A stretch of DNA of 64,000 bases from NCBI RefSeq assembly GCF_016863395.1, contig NZ_BOOU01000031.1, positions 1-64,000 of the forward strand, written 5' to 3'. The translations under genes and the position numbers were made by a program. The notes beneath the pieces are model-generated. The model was not told the DNA's origin. It saw nothing but the letters and a program-made list of their open reading frames with translations, and made no database searches. Position 1 is the first letter of the stretch, and each line of letters begins with the position of its first letter. Source of the stretch: Sphaerisporangium rufum (GTDB taxonomy: Bacteria; Actinomycetota; Actinomycetes; Streptosporangiales; Streptosporangiaceae). Of this stretch, positions 16,011 through 25,233 are shown in pieces.

Positions 16011-19000
16011 ATGAGCCAGGCGGACGGTCCGGGGTCGATGGAACTGCTGTTCCCGGGGCCGAGCGAGATGGCGCGCCGGATGCGCGCCCATCCATGGGCC
16101 GACACCCCGATGGGCGATCCGCGGACCTGGCCGACCAGCCTGCGCACCGCGTGCCGCATCTGCCTGACCTCCCGGTTCCCGATGATCGTCTGGTGGGGGC
16201 CCGAGCTTCGCTTCATGTACAACGACGCCTACCTGCCGCTGCTCGGCTCCAAGCATCCCGCCCTGGCCAAGCCCGGCCCGGAGATCTGGCCGGAGATCTG
16301 GCCCACCGTCGGGCCGATGCTGGACTCGGTGATGGCCTCCGGGGAGGCCACCTGGTCCGAAGACCTCCTGCTGCCGATGAACCGGCACGGCTACCTGGAG
16401 GAGACCTACTGGACCTATTCCTACAGCCCGCTGCACGACGACGACGGCACGGTGCGCGGGGTTTTCACCGCGGTCAGCGACACGACGCAGCGGGTGATCG
16501 GCGAACGCCGGCTGGCCGTGCTGCAGGATCTCGGCGCCCAGGCGGGCCGGGCGCGCAGCGCGGCCGAGGCGTGCCGGCTGGCCTGCCGGGTGCTGGAGCG
16601 GGCCGGGGCCGACGTGCCGTACGCCGCCATCTACCTGCGCCGCCCCGAGGACGACGAGCCGGTGCTCGCCGCGGTCGCCCCCGAAGGGGCAGAGCCGGCC
16701 CCGCTGCCGGACGCCCCCGGCGGCTGGCCGGTGGCCGAGGTGCTGCGCGCCGAGCGGCCGGTGACGCTGACCGACGTGGCCGGCCGGTTCGCCGGGCTGC
16801 CCACCGGCGGCTGGCGGAACGGGCCGACCCAGGCGATGGTCCTCCCGCTGGCCGGGGAGATCGGGTCGCGGGCCATCGGGACGATCGTGCTGGCCGCGGC
16901 CGCCGGGCGGGCGCTGGACGAGCCGTACGAGTCGTTCCTCGCCCTTGTCGCCCGGCAGACCGCCGCCCTGGTCAACGCGGCCATGGCCTACCAATTGCAG
17001 CAGCGCCGGGTGGAGGAGCTGGCCGAGCTCGACCGGGCCAAGACCGCGTTCTTCTCCAACATCAGCCACGAGTTCCGCACCCCGCTCACCCTGATCATGG
17101 GCCCGGTGGGCGAGCTGCGGACCGCCCTGGCCGACGCCGACCCCCAGGTGCGCGAGGATCTGGAGGTGGTGCACCGCAACGGCCTGCGGCTGGGCAAGCT
17201 GGTCAACACCCTGCTGGACTTCTCCCGGATCGAGGCCGGGCGGATGCAGGCCCGGTACGAGCCGGTGGACCTGGCCGCCGTCACCGCCGAGCTGGCCAGC
17301 GTCTTCCGCTCGGCGATCGACCGGGCCGGGCTGGAGTTCGAGGTGGACTGCCCGCCGCTGCCCGAGCCGGTGCACATCGACCGCGGCATGTGGGAGAAGG
17401 TGGTGCTGAACCTGCTCAGCAACGCGCTGAAGTTCACCTTCGACGGTTCGGTGCGCGTCACGCTGCGCGCCGACGGCGGGCAGGCGGTGCTCACCATCGC
17501 CGACACCGGCATCGGCATCGCCGCCGCGGAGCTGCCGCGGCTGTTCGAGCGCTTCCACCGCATCGAGAGCGCGCGCTCGCGCTCCAACGAGGGCAGCGGC
17601 ATCGGGCTGGCGCTGGTGCGCGAGCTGATCACGCTGCACGGCGGCACCATCGACGCCGTGAGCGAGCCCGATCGCGGCACCGTCTTCACCGTCCGGCTGC
17701 CCTTCGGCACCGGTCACCTGCCGGCCGAGGCCGTGGTGCGATCCGGCTCGGGCGAGACGTCGCCGGCCGGCACCGAGCCGTTCGTGGAGGAGGCGCTGCG
17801 GTGGCTGCCCGCCGACCCGGCGGTCGAGGGGGCCGATGTCCCCGGCCCGGGCCCGGGGTTCGCCGGCCCGTGGCCGGTGGACGGAGGCACGCCGGCCCGG
17901 GTGCTGGTCGCCGACGACAACGCCGACATGCGTGACTACCTGGCCCGGCTGCTGCGCCCCGCCTACCAGGTGTCGGTGGTCGGCGACGGCCGGACGGCGC
18001 TGGAGGCCGCCCGGGCCGAGCCGCCGGACCTGGTGGTCAGCGACGTGATGATGCCACGCCTGGACGGCCTGCAGCTGGTCGCCGCGCTGCGCGCCGAGCC
18101 GCGCACCGCCGGCGTGCCGGTGCTGCTGCTGTCGGCCCGCGCCGGCCAGGAGGCGTCCATCGAGGGCCTGGAGGCCGGCGCGGACGACTACCTGGTCAAG
18201 CCGTTCTCCGCCGCCGAGCTGCTGGCCCGGGTGCGGGCGAACGTGGAGCTGGCCCGGATGCGCGGCCACCACGCCCGGTGGCGGGACGCGCTGATCGACT
18301 CGCTGCAGGAGGCGTTCTTCGTCTGCGAGGAGGACGGCACCGTCATCGAGGTCAACGCGGCCTTCGCCGAGATCCTCGGCTACGGCGCCGACGGCCTGCC
18401 GTACACGCCGGTGTACCCCTGGTGGCCGGCCGAGACCGACGACCCCGAGGCCCACCGGATGGTCGGCGACACCTTCACCCGGCTGGTCGAGGTGGGCCGG
18501 GGCACCGCCACGGTGCCGCTGACCCACCGCGCGGGGCACCGCGTCTGGGTCGCCGTCAGCTTCAACGACGTCACCGACCCCGAGAACGGCCGGCGCCTGG
18601 TCGTCGGCACCCTCCGCGACGTCACCGCCGAGCACTACGCCGTGCAGCGGGAGAGCGCGCTGGCCGCGCTCAGCGTCCGGCTCTCCCAGGCGGGCAGCCG
18701 GACCGAGGCGCTGCACGAGGCGCTGGCCGCGCTGCGCGAGGTCTGGCGTGCCCGGCAGGTGCTGGCGGCCCGGTGGTCCGGGGACGGCCGGCCGGCGCTC
18801 GCCACCACCGGCCCGGACACCGGCTGGGAGGACCTGCCGGCCGGCCTGCGCGACTCGGTCGCCGGGCTGCGCGACAAGCCTCCGCTGCGGCCGGTGGTGA
18901 CCGGGCCGGGCGGTGCCGGCATCACTCTGGAGCACCCGGACGGCCTGCTGGGCGTCTGGATCGACCTCGGGCAGAACCGGCCGTTCACCGCCGAGGACCA

Positions 19001-20150
19001 GACGTTGCTCGCGCTGCTGGCCGGCCACCTCGGCCAGGGCCTGCACCGGGCCCACCAGATCGACCGCCAGCGCGAGACCGCCGTCGCCCTGCAGCGCGCC
19101 ATCCTGGGGCCGGTCGACCTGCCGGACGGGTTCGCGGCGCGCTACGAGCCCGCCAGCCGGCCACTGGAGGTGGGCGGCGACTGGTACGACATCGTGCCGC
19201 TGCCCGGCGACCGGATCGGGATCGTGGTCGGCGACTGCGTGGGCCGGGGCCTGCCGGCCGCCGCCGCCATGGGCCAGCTGCGCAGCGCCTGCCGGGCGCT
19301 GCTGCTCCAGGAGGCCGGGCCGGCCCAGGTGCTGACCGCGCTGGACCGGTTCGCCGCGCTGGTGCCGGGCGCCCGGTACACCACGGTCTTCTGCGGGGTG
19401 CTGGACACCGCCACCGGCCGGCTCGCCTACGCGAGCGCCGGCCATCCACCCGGGATCGTCGCGGAGGCCGACGGCGGGTTGCGGCTGCTGACCGAGGGCC
19501 GCTCGACCCCGCTGGCCGTCCAGCCCGGCCGGCCCCGGCCCGAGTCGTCCTACGACATGCCGGCCCGCGCCACCCTGCTGCTCTACACCGACGGCCTGGT
19601 CGAGCGGCGCCGCCGCTCGCTGATGGCCGGCATCGGCGAGGCGGGCGCCGCCGTCCAGCACGGCCGCGGCACCCCGCTGGAGGACCTGGCGGGCGAGCTG
19701 ATGAGCCGGCTGGCGCCGCCCGGCGGGTACGACGACGACGTGGCCCTGCTCCTGTACCGCCAGCCGCCGCCGCTGGAGGTCGCCTTCCCGGCCGAGTCCG
19801 GGCAGCTCGCCGGGGTCCGCTCGGCGCTGCGCGACTGGCTGGCCCGGTGCGGGGCCACCCCGTGGACGATCCAGAACGTCCTGGTCGCCGCCGGGGAGGC
19901 GTGCGCGAACGCCATCGAGCACGGCCACCGCGACGACCGCGGCGGGCCGGTCCGGCTGCGCGCGGTCGTCACCGGTGGCGGGCTACGACTGACCGTGACC
20001 GACACCGGCCGCTGGAAGACCCCGCGGCCGGAGGCCAACCCCCATCGAGGCCGGGGCGTCATGCTCATGCGCGCCCTGGCCGGCGAGGTGACCATCGAAC
20101 CCGGCGCCGCCGGCACCATCGTCGACATGCGCATAAGGATCCCGCGATGA
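16011..20150 (+). CDS. Giant signalling fusion: PAS-GAF-histidine kinase-receiver-PAS-GAF-PP2C phosphatase-RsbW-like kinase
   Basis: A 1379-aa soluble protein joining a hybrid two-component kinase to a partner-switching module. In order: PAS-like sensor (about 25-165); GAF (about 180-325); HisKA with His353 in SHEFRTPL; HATPase (N-box NLLSNALKF, DTGIGI, GSGIGLALV); receiver about 630-750 (ADDNADMRDY, phospho-Asp about 677 in SDVMMPRLDG, Lys in LVKPFS); second PAS about 765-870; GAF-like region to about 1015; SpoIIE/PP2C domain about 1030-1240 with all metal ligands (VGGDWYD, VVGDCVG, YTDGL, YDDDVAL); C-terminal RsbW-like HATPase (VAAGEACANAIEH). ATG 16011 is chosen. Its stop overlaps a STAS gene, the likely substrate of both the phosphatase and the kinase end. 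Confidence 0.9.
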   Translation: MSQADGPGSMELLFPGPSEMARRMRAHPWADTPMGDPRTWPTSLRTACRICLTSRFPMIVWWGPELRFMYNDAYLPLLGSKHPALAKPGPEIWPEIWPTVGPMLDSVMASGEATWSEDLLLPMNRHGYLEETYWTYSYSPLHDDDGTVRGVFTAVSDTTQRVIGERRLAVLQDLGAQAGRARSAAEACRLACRVLERAGADVPYAAIYLRRPEDDEPVLAAVAPEGAEPAPLPDAPGGWPVAEVLRAERPVTLTDVAGRFAGLPTGGWRNGPTQAMVLPLAGEIGSRAIGTIVLAAAAGRALDEPYESFLALVARQTAALVNAAMAYQLQQRRVEELAELDRAKTAFFSNISHEFRTPLTLIMGPVGELRTALADADPQVREDLEVVHRNGLRLGKLVNTLLDFSRIEAGRMQARYEPVDLAAVTAELASVFRSAIDRAGLEFEVDCPPLPEPVHIDRGMWEKVVLNLLSNALKFTFDGSVRVTLRADGGQAVLTIADTGIGIAAAELPRLFERFHRIESARSRSNEGSGIGLALVRELITLHGGTIDAVSEPDRGTVFTVRLPFGTGHLPAEAVVRSGSGETSPAGTEPFVEEALRWLPADPAVEGADVPGPGPGFAGPWPVDGGTPARVLVADDNADMRDYLARLLRPAYQVSVVGDGRTALEAARAEPPDLVVSDVMMPRLDGLQLVAALRAEPRTAGVPVLLLSARAGQEASIEGLEAGADDYLVKPFSAAELLARVRANVELARMRGHHARWRDALIDSLQEAFFVCEEDGTVIEVNAAFAEILGYGADGLPYTPVYPWWPAETDDPEAHRMVGDTFTRLVEVGRGTATVPLTHRAGHRVWVAVSFNDVTDPENGRRLVVGTLRDVTAEHYAVQRESALAALSVRLSQAGSRTEALHEALAALREVWRARQVLAARWSGDGRPALATTGPDTGWEDLPAGLRDSVAGLRDKPPLRPVVTGPGGAGITLEHPDGLLGVWIDLGQNRPFTAEDQTLLALLAGHLGQGLHRAHQIDRQRETAVALQRAILGPVDLPDGFAARYEPASRPLEVGGDWYDIVPLPGDRIGIVVGDCVGRGLPAAAAMGQLRSACRALLLQEAGPAQVLTALDRFAALVPGARYTTVFCGVLDTATGRLAYASAGHPPGIVAEADGGLRLLTEGRSTPLAVQPGRPRPESSYDMPARATLLLYTDGLVERRRRSLMAGIGEAGAAVQHGRGTPLEDLAGELMSRLAPPGGYDDDVALLLYRQPPPLEVAFPAESGQLAGVRSALRDWLARCGATPWTIQNVLVAAGEACANAIEHGHRDDRGGPVRLRAVVTGGGLRLTVTDTGRWKTPRPEANPHRGRGVMLMRALAGEVTIEPGAAGTIVDMRIRIPR

Positions 20151-20488
20151 CCACCCCCCTCACCCTTGCCCACACGCGGCGCACCGACGGCACCCCGGCC
20201 CTGATCGTCGGCGGCGAGATCGACATGAGCAACGCGGGCGAGTTCGCGGCGGCGCTGTCCGGGACGGGGGACGGCACCGTCCTGGTCGTCGACCTGACCG
20301 ACGTGGGCTACATCGACAGCGCCGGGCTGACCGTCCTGTTCGACAACACCGGGCACATCGAGGTGGTCGCCAACCCGCTGATCGCCCCGGTGCTGGCCAT
20401 CTCCGGCCTCGGCGACCTGATCACCGTGCACGGACTGGACGCCGGGCCGGACGGCGGCCCGGCGGCCGGCGGGCTCACAACAGGGTGA
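20147..20488 (+). CDS. STAS-domain anti-sigma factor antagonist (RsbV/SpoIIAA-like)
   Basis: 113-aa single-domain STAS protein. The phosphorylatable serine is Ser58 in YIDSAGL, following GGEIDMSNA. Such proteins bind RsbW-type kinases when unphosphorylated and release a sigma factor or other target. The ATG overlaps the stop of the giant kinase/phosphatase by 4 bp, so production is coupled and the fusion is its probable modifier: RsbW-like end phosphorylates, PP2C domain dephosphorylates. The 3' end overlaps the convergent RNase HII gene by 14 bp. It lacks a sigma-factor neighbour, so the output is unknown. Confidence 0.88.
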   Translation: MTTPLTLAHTRRTDGTPALIVGGEIDMSNAGEFAAALSGTGDGTVLVVDLTDVGYIDSAGLTVLFDNTGHIEVVANPLIAPVLAISGLGDLITVHGLDAGPDGGPAAGGLTTG

Positions 20489-21206
20489 GCTGGCCGGTGC
20501 CGGCGAGCGGATCGCGGTGGCGGCGCAGGTGCCGCCAGCGAGGCAGGTCGTCCAGGTAGGACCAGGACAGCCGGTGGTGCGGGGTGGGCCCGGTGGCGGC
20601 CAGCGCCGCCTGGTGCGCCGGCGAGGGGTATCCGGCGTTGTCGGCGAACCCGTAGGCCGGGCGGTCCGCCCCGAGGGCGGTCATCAGCGCGTCGCGGTGC
20701 ACCTTGGCCAGCACCGACGCGGCGGCCACGCTGACCGAGCGCTGGTCGGCCTTGACCTCGCAGCGCACCCGCCAGGGCCGGCCCAGGTAGTCGTGCGCGC
20801 CGTCCAGCAGCACGACGTCCGGCCGCACCGGCAGCGCGGCCAGCGCCCGCCGGGTGGCCCGGCGCAGCGCCTCGGTCATCCCGACCTCGTCGATCTCCTC
20901 CGGCGCGGACGCGCCGATCGCGTGGCCGGCCAGCCAGCCGGGCAGCAGCCCGGCGAACGCCGCCCGGTAGGCGGGGGAGAGCAGCTTGGAATCGGTCAGC
21001 GCCACCGGCCGGCCGCCCCGCCCGGCCACTACGGGCGGGGGAGTCAGATGCGTCACCGCGGCGCACACCACGACCGGCCCGGCCCACGCGCCGCGGCCCA
21101 CCTCGTCCACCCCGGCGATGGTCACCGCCCCGCCGGCCCGCAGCTCTTCCTCGATCGCGTATCCGGCGGTCCTGGGCGCGGCGGCGGTCTCCCGCGGCTT
21201 CGGCAT
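20475..21206 (-). CDS. rnhB: Ribonuclease HII
   Basis: Endonuclease that nicks the RNA strand of RNA/DNA hybrids and removes misincorporated ribonucleotides. The metal-binding motifs are present: AGVDEVGRG (Asp and Glu near the N-terminus), LLDG with the third Asp, and the family block [21 protein letters not shown] split as KADQRS and SVLAKVHRD, with the last Asp. ATG 21206 gives 243 aa, as expected; longer readings add an unconserved low-complexity leader. The C-terminal [10 protein letters not shown] matches the family PxHRxSF-like end. Confidence 0.93.
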   Translation of the reverse strand: MPKPRETAAAPRTAGYAIEEELRAGGAVTIAGVDEVGRGAWAGPVVVCAAVTHLTPPPVVAGRGGRPVALTDSKLLSPAYRAAFAGLLPGWLAGHAIGASAPEEIDEVGMTEALRRATRRALAALPVRPDVVLLDGAHDYLGRPWRVRCEVKADQRSVSVAAASVLAKVHRDALMTALGADRPAYGFADNAGYPSPAHQAALAATGPTPHHRLSWSYLDDLPRWRHLRRHRDPLAGTGQLTLL

Positions 21207-21363
21207 GCCGCCATCATGGCACCGCCCACCACCCGGCGCACTCCGATCCCGTAACGGGCGCCGCCCCATGACGGCTCCGTGTCCATTTCGTCGGCGGCCC
21301 CAACAAGACGTTCAGTGTGAACGCCCGGCCGGCCGGGCCTCCGGCTGACGGCGCCGCCGGGGC

Positions 21364-23940
21364 TCACCGGTGCGGCAGCCTCCAGCGGTGGTGTCCGGAG
21401 CCGACGCTGACGCGCGGCGACTCCGGCAACTCGACGGTGGCGGTGGTGCCCGGTGGCACCTCCACCTCGACCGTCATGGTGACGCCGTCGCGGCGCCAGG
21501 AGACCGCGGCGCGGCCGTAGGGGGTCTCGTGCGACGTGGCGGCGTGCGTGAGGCCGCCGCCGGGGCGGGGACGCACCAGCAGGCGCCGGTACCCCGGCTC
21601 GGCGGGCGCCAGGCCGGCGACCGTCCGGTGCAGCCAGTCGGCGACCGCGCCGAGGGCGTAGTGGTTGAACGAGGTCGTCTTGCTGGTGTTGACCCTCCCG
21701 CCGGGCAGCACCCCGTCCCAGCGTTCCCAAATGGTGGTGGCGCCGGCGGTGACCGGGTACAGCCACGACGGGCAGCGCCGCTGGGTCAGCAGCGCGTAAG
21801 CGGTGTCCAGGTGGCCGGTATCGGTGAGCGCGTCACAGATCACCGGGGTGCCGACGAACCCGGTGGCGATGCGATGGCCGTTCTCGCCGACCAACTCGGC
21901 GAGCCTGCGCCCGGCCCGGTCGCGCCGCTCGTCACCGGAGATCAGGCCGAAGCGCAGCGCCAGCGCGTAGGAGGTCTGGGCGTCGTCGGACAGCAGGCCG
22001 GACGGCCGCATCCAGCGTCGCCGGAACGCCGCGGCGACGGCGCGGGCCAGGGCGTCGTAGCGCGCGTGGTCCTCGTGCCGCCCGAGCACGGCGGCGATCC
22101 GCGCCAGGACCGCCGCCGAGCGCGCGTGGTAGGCGGTGGCGACCAGGTGCGGGTCGGCCTTGGCGGCGGCCGGATCGTCCGGCGGCGCCGACGGGTCCAG
22201 CCAGTCGCCGAGCTGGCCGTCGCTCGTCCACAGGTGGTCCTCGCCGGCCAGTGCGGCGACCCGGTCGACCCACGCCCTGGCACCGGCGTACTGATCGCGC
22301 AGCACGCCCGCGTCGCCGAACCGCCGGTACAGCTCCCACGGCACCAGCACGGCGGCGTCCCCCCACGCCGCGGCCGGCCGGGGCGTGCTCCACCCGCGCA
22401 CCGGCACCAGCGGGGTGAACAACGGCACCGTCCCGTCCGGGAACTGCTCGGCCGAAAGGTCGCGCAGCCAGGAGCGCAGCATGCCGGCGCAGTCGTACAG
22501 GTAGGCGGCGGCCGGCAGGAAGATCTGCAGGTCACCGGTCCATCCCAGCCGCTCGTCCCGTTGCGGGCAGTCGGTCGGCACGTCGACGAAATTGCCGCGC
22601 ATGCTCCACACCACGTTCTCGTGCAGGCGCTCGACGAGCGGGTCGGAGCAGTGGAACGCGCCGATGCGCCGCATGTCGGTGTGGTACACCCGCGCGGCCA
22701 TCCCGGTGACGTCCGCGTCTCCGTCGATCTCGGCGTACCGGAAGCCGTGGTAGGTGAACCGGGGCTCCCACACCTGCTCGCCGCCGTCCCCCAGCACGTA
22801 CTCGTCGGTGGCCTTGGCGGTGCGCAGCGGGTGGACGCACAACTCGCCGTCCTGCAGGACCTCGGCATGCCGCAGCCGGACGCGCGAACCGGCGGGGCCG
22901 GTGACGGTGACGCGCAGCCGGCCGGCGAGGTTCTGCCCGAAGTCGACGATGGTCCGGCCGGAGGGTGCGAGGAGGTCGGCGACCGGGGACAGCTCCTGGG
23001 TGCAGCGCACGGGCGGGCCGGTCGGGGCCACCAGCGTGGCCAGGTCGCGGGGGACCGTGCGCACCGGCCGCCAGGCCGCGTCGTCGAAGCCGGGCTCCGA
23101 CCAGCCGGCCGGTTCCAGCCGCGCGTCGTGGTGCTCCCCGTCGTAGATCTCCGCCGACCGGACCGGTCCGGGGGCGGCCCGCCAGCCGGTGCCGGTGACC
23201 ACCCGGGTGGTGCCGCCGCCGTCGTGGACGATCTCCAGCTGCGCGAGCAGCGCGATGGTGTCGCCGTAGATGTTCCGGGTGCCGCCGCCGAACCCGAGCC
23301 GGCCGCGGTACCAGCCGTCGGCCAGCCATCCGCCGAGCGCGTTGCGTCCCCGCCGCAGCGTGCGGGTGACGTCGAAGGTCTGGTAGCGCAGCCGGTGGGG
23401 GTAGCTGGTCCAGCCGGGCGTGAACGTGTGATCGGCCACCCGCCTGCCGTTGAGCTCCAGCTCGTACAGGCCGAGCGCGCTGGCGTACAGCCTCGCCGAG
23501 ACGACCCGGCGATCGATCGCGAACTCGTGCCGCAGCAGCGGCGCGGAGTCCGCCGGCCGCTCCGGCGTGATGAACGCGGCCGACCAGTCACCGGCGGCGA
23601 GCAGGCCCGCCTCCAGCTGCAGCGGGGCACTCCAGGGGGTGGGCACGCCGTCGTCCGCGCCCCAGACGCGGACGCGTACCAACCGGCGCGCGCGGGACGC
23701 CAGCGGCTCGGCCGGCCATGGCACCAGCACGCTCTCGGCGGAGCGGACCCGGCCGGTCGTCATGGTCACCGCGGTGGCCGGATCGGCGACCTCGATCTGG
23801 TAGGAGTCCTGCCGCCAGTGCGGCAGGTCGGTGGCGATCCGCCAGGACAGGCGGGGGCGTGCCTCGCCGATCCCGAGGGCGTGGTCGTGGTGCTCGGCGC
23901 GGACCCGGTCCACCACGATGGCCTGTCGGCTGTGCCGCAC
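21364..23940 (-). CDS. Alpha-L-rhamnosidase, family GH78
   Basis: Inverting glycosidase that removes terminal alpha-L-rhamnose from glycosides. The 858-aa protein has the GH78 order: N-terminal beta domains (RPRLSWRI at the start, then the Bac_rhamnosid_N block SARLYASALGLYELELNG), a concanavalin-like domain, and the (alpha/alpha)6 catalytic barrel with CPQRDERLGWTGDLQ, which holds the acidic residues. A C-terminal beta domain contains TSKTTSFNHYALGAV. No signal peptide is seen, so it is probably cytoplasmic. Start GTG 23940 has GGAGGG seven bases upstream. It is divergent from a sugar ABC operon and may process the imported glycoside. Confidence 0.92.
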   Translation of the reverse strand: MRHSRQAIVVDRVRAEHHDHALGIGEARPRLSWRIATDLPHWRQDSYQIEVADPATAVTMTTGRVRSAESVLVPWPAEPLASRARRLVRVRVWGADDGVPTPWSAPLQLEAGLLAAGDWSAAFITPERPADSAPLLRHEFAIDRRVVSARLYASALGLYELELNGRRVADHTFTPGWTSYPHRLRYQTFDVTRTLRRGRNALGGWLADGWYRGRLGFGGGTRNIYGDTIALLAQLEIVHDGGGTTRVVTGTGWRAAPGPVRSAEIYDGEHHDARLEPAGWSEPGFDDAAWRPVRTVPRDLATLVAPTGPPVRCTQELSPVADLLAPSGRTIVDFGQNLAGRLRVTVTGPAGSRVRLRHAEVLQDGELCVHPLRTAKATDEYVLGDGGEQVWEPRFTYHGFRYAEIDGDADVTGMAARVYHTDMRRIGAFHCSDPLVERLHENVVWSMRGNFVDVPTDCPQRDERLGWTGDLQIFLPAAAYLYDCAGMLRSWLRDLSAEQFPDGTVPLFTPLVPVRGWSTPRPAAAWGDAAVLVPWELYRRFGDAGVLRDQYAGARAWVDRVAALAGEDHLWTSDGQLGDWLDPSAPPDDPAAAKADPHLVATAYHARSAAVLARIAAVLGRHEDHARYDALARAVAAAFRRRWMRPSGLLSDDAQTSYALALRFGLISGDERRDRAGRRLAELVGENGHRIATGFVGTPVICDALTDTGHLDTAYALLTQRRCPSWLYPVTAGATTIWERWDGVLPGGRVNTSKTTSFNHYALGAVADWLHRTVAGLAPAEPGYRRLLVRPRPGGGLTHAATSHETPYGRAAVSWRRDGVTMTVEVEVPPGTTATVELPESPRVSVGSGHHRWRLPHR

Positions 23941-24095
23941 GTGTGGTCCCTCCTTCGGGCGGGCGGCTCGAAGGGGGCCGGCCGACGGTAAGGGCGCATA
24001 ACTAGTCACAAATGACGGTACATAGCCAGCTTTGGGCCATCGGCGTGCGCTGTCAAGCAGTCCGCCGGCCGCGGGGGGCCGGCATTAAATCGTTC

Positions 24096-24124
24096 TTGAC
24101 AGTGTCCCGCCCGCTGATTACCTT
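24096..24124 (+). promoter_or_regulatory. Sigma-70-type promoter candidate for leader and sugar operon
   Basis: A perfect TTGACA (24096-24101), 17-bp spacer and TACCTT as a weak -10. It lies 46 bp before a short leader ORF and the nucleoside-hydrolase-like gene. The intergenic stretch 23941-24170 is AT-richer than the neighbouring genes, consistent with a two-way control region for GH78 and the ABC operon. Confidence 0.5.
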
Positions 24125-24170
24125 CCGTGAATACCCATAAGTCAGCGCATATTCATTCACAGGAGGTTCG

Positions 24171-24242
24171 ATGCGCCGCCTCGCGCAGCTCCCGGAACAT
24201 CCGGGCCGGCCGCCCGTCCGCGCCCGAGGGACACACGTGTGA
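24171..24242 (+). CDS. Putative 23-aa leader peptide, stop overlaps the next start
   Basis: Behind a strong AGGAGG (24161-24166), an ATG opens a 23-codon frame (MRRLAQLPEHPGRPPVRARG then THV) that ends in TGA at 24240-24242, whose last A begins the ATG of the nucleoside-hydrolase-like gene. The peptide is Arg/Pro-rich (five Arg, five Pro). The larger gene has only a weak site of its own, so translation of the leader may drive it. No homologue is recognised. It could equally be a misread N-terminus, but it is not in frame with the downstream gene. Confidence 0.45.
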   Translation: MRRLAQLPEHPGRPPVRARGTHV

Positions 24243-25195
24243 TGAGGACCTTGAGCCGTCGCCGCCGCGTCATCGTCAACACCGACGCCAAGAACGAGGC
24301 GGACGACCAGTACGCCATCGTGCACGCCCTGCTGTCGCCCAGCCTGGACGTCCGGGGCATCATACCGGCGCACTTCGGGCAGCGGCCGGGCCGGAGCCTG
24401 CAGAGCATGCAGGACAGCCGGGCCGAGGTGGACCTGCTGCTTAAGTACCTCGACATGCAGGGCCGGGTACGGGTCGAGAACGGCGCGCCGTTCCCGATGC
24501 CGACCCTGTACATCCCCGTCCCGTCGCCCGGCGCCGAGCTGATCATCGAAGAGGCGATGCGGGATGACGCCGAAGGACCGCTGTACGTGGCCTTCTTCGG
24601 CCCGCTCACCGACATGGCCAGCGCGCTGCTGATGGAACCCCGGATCGCCGAGCGGGACGTCGTCGTGGTGTGGATCGGCGGCGCCGGTTACGACGACCCC
24701 GACCTGCCCGCCAAGCCGGAGTCGGTCGCGCCGGCCCGGCCGGAGTTCAACCTGTCCAATGACATCGTCGCCGCCAACGTCGTGTTCCGCTCCTCGCTGA
24801 CCGTCTGGCAGGTGCCCAGGCCGACCTACGTGATGACGGCCGTCGGCTACGCCGAACTCGACGAGAAGGTCGCGCCGTGCGGCCCGCTGGGACGGTACCT
24901 GGTCGACCAGCTGGTCGACTGGAACGAGCGGTTCACCAACGTCCCGATGGAGTACCGCGCGCTCGGCGACTCGCCCGCCGTCGCGGTCATCATCAACCCG
25001 CAGGCCGGCCGGTACGTCGAACGACCGGCGATGGGCTTCAACTACGACGGCGGCTACGACGCCACGGCCCGATACCGGCCGATCCGGGTGTACGAGACCA
25101 TCGACTCCCGCTTCATGCTCGAGGACTTCTTCGCCAAGCTGCGGCAGTTCGCCCGCAGCATGCCCGGCCCGGCCGAGGACACCGAACGGCCGTGA
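24242..25195 (+). CDS. Nucleoside-hydrolase-like protein (Sde182 NH-like subgroup)
   Basis: 317-aa protein with the nucleoside-hydrolase fold. The Ca-binding start motif is VNTDAKNEADDQYAI, a TDxxNExDDQ form, rather than the classical DTDxGxDD. This is nearer to the Sde182-type NH-like domains associated with glycan use than to true purine/pyrimidine hydrolases. GPLTDMASAL and WIGGAGYDDPD agree with the family. Activity is probably N- or O-glycosidic hydrolysis of a small glycoside; the substrate is unknown. It is first in an operon with a sugar-type ABC importer, which suggests a degraded sugar derivative. Start ATG 24242 or GTG 24239 are equivalent. Confidence 0.75.
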   Translation: MRTLSRRRRVIVNTDAKNEADDQYAIVHALLSPSLDVRGIIPAHFGQRPGRSLQSMQDSRAEVDLLLKYLDMQGRVRVENGAPFPMPTLYIPVPSPGAELIIEEAMRDDAEGPLYVAFFGPLTDMASALLMEPRIAERDVVVVWIGGAGYDDPDLPAKPESVAPARPEFNLSNDIVAANVVFRSSLTVWQVPRPTYVMTAVGYAELDEKVAPCGPLGRYLVDQLVDWNERFTNVPMEYRALGDSPAVAVIINPQAGRYVERPAMGFNYDGGYDATARYRPIRVYETIDSRFMLEDFFAKLRQFARSMPGPAEDTERP

Positions 25196-25233
25196 GCCGC
25201 GGTCTGCCTTTGCGGATCCGAAAGGACACCACG

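Noticed and set aside
15309-19928. Very long open frame (over 1500 codons) on the minus strand opposite the kinase/phosphatase fusion
   Set aside because: It is the GC-rich antisense shadow: low-complexity Gly/Arg/Gln/Pro translation and no domain, while the plus strand has eight clear domains.
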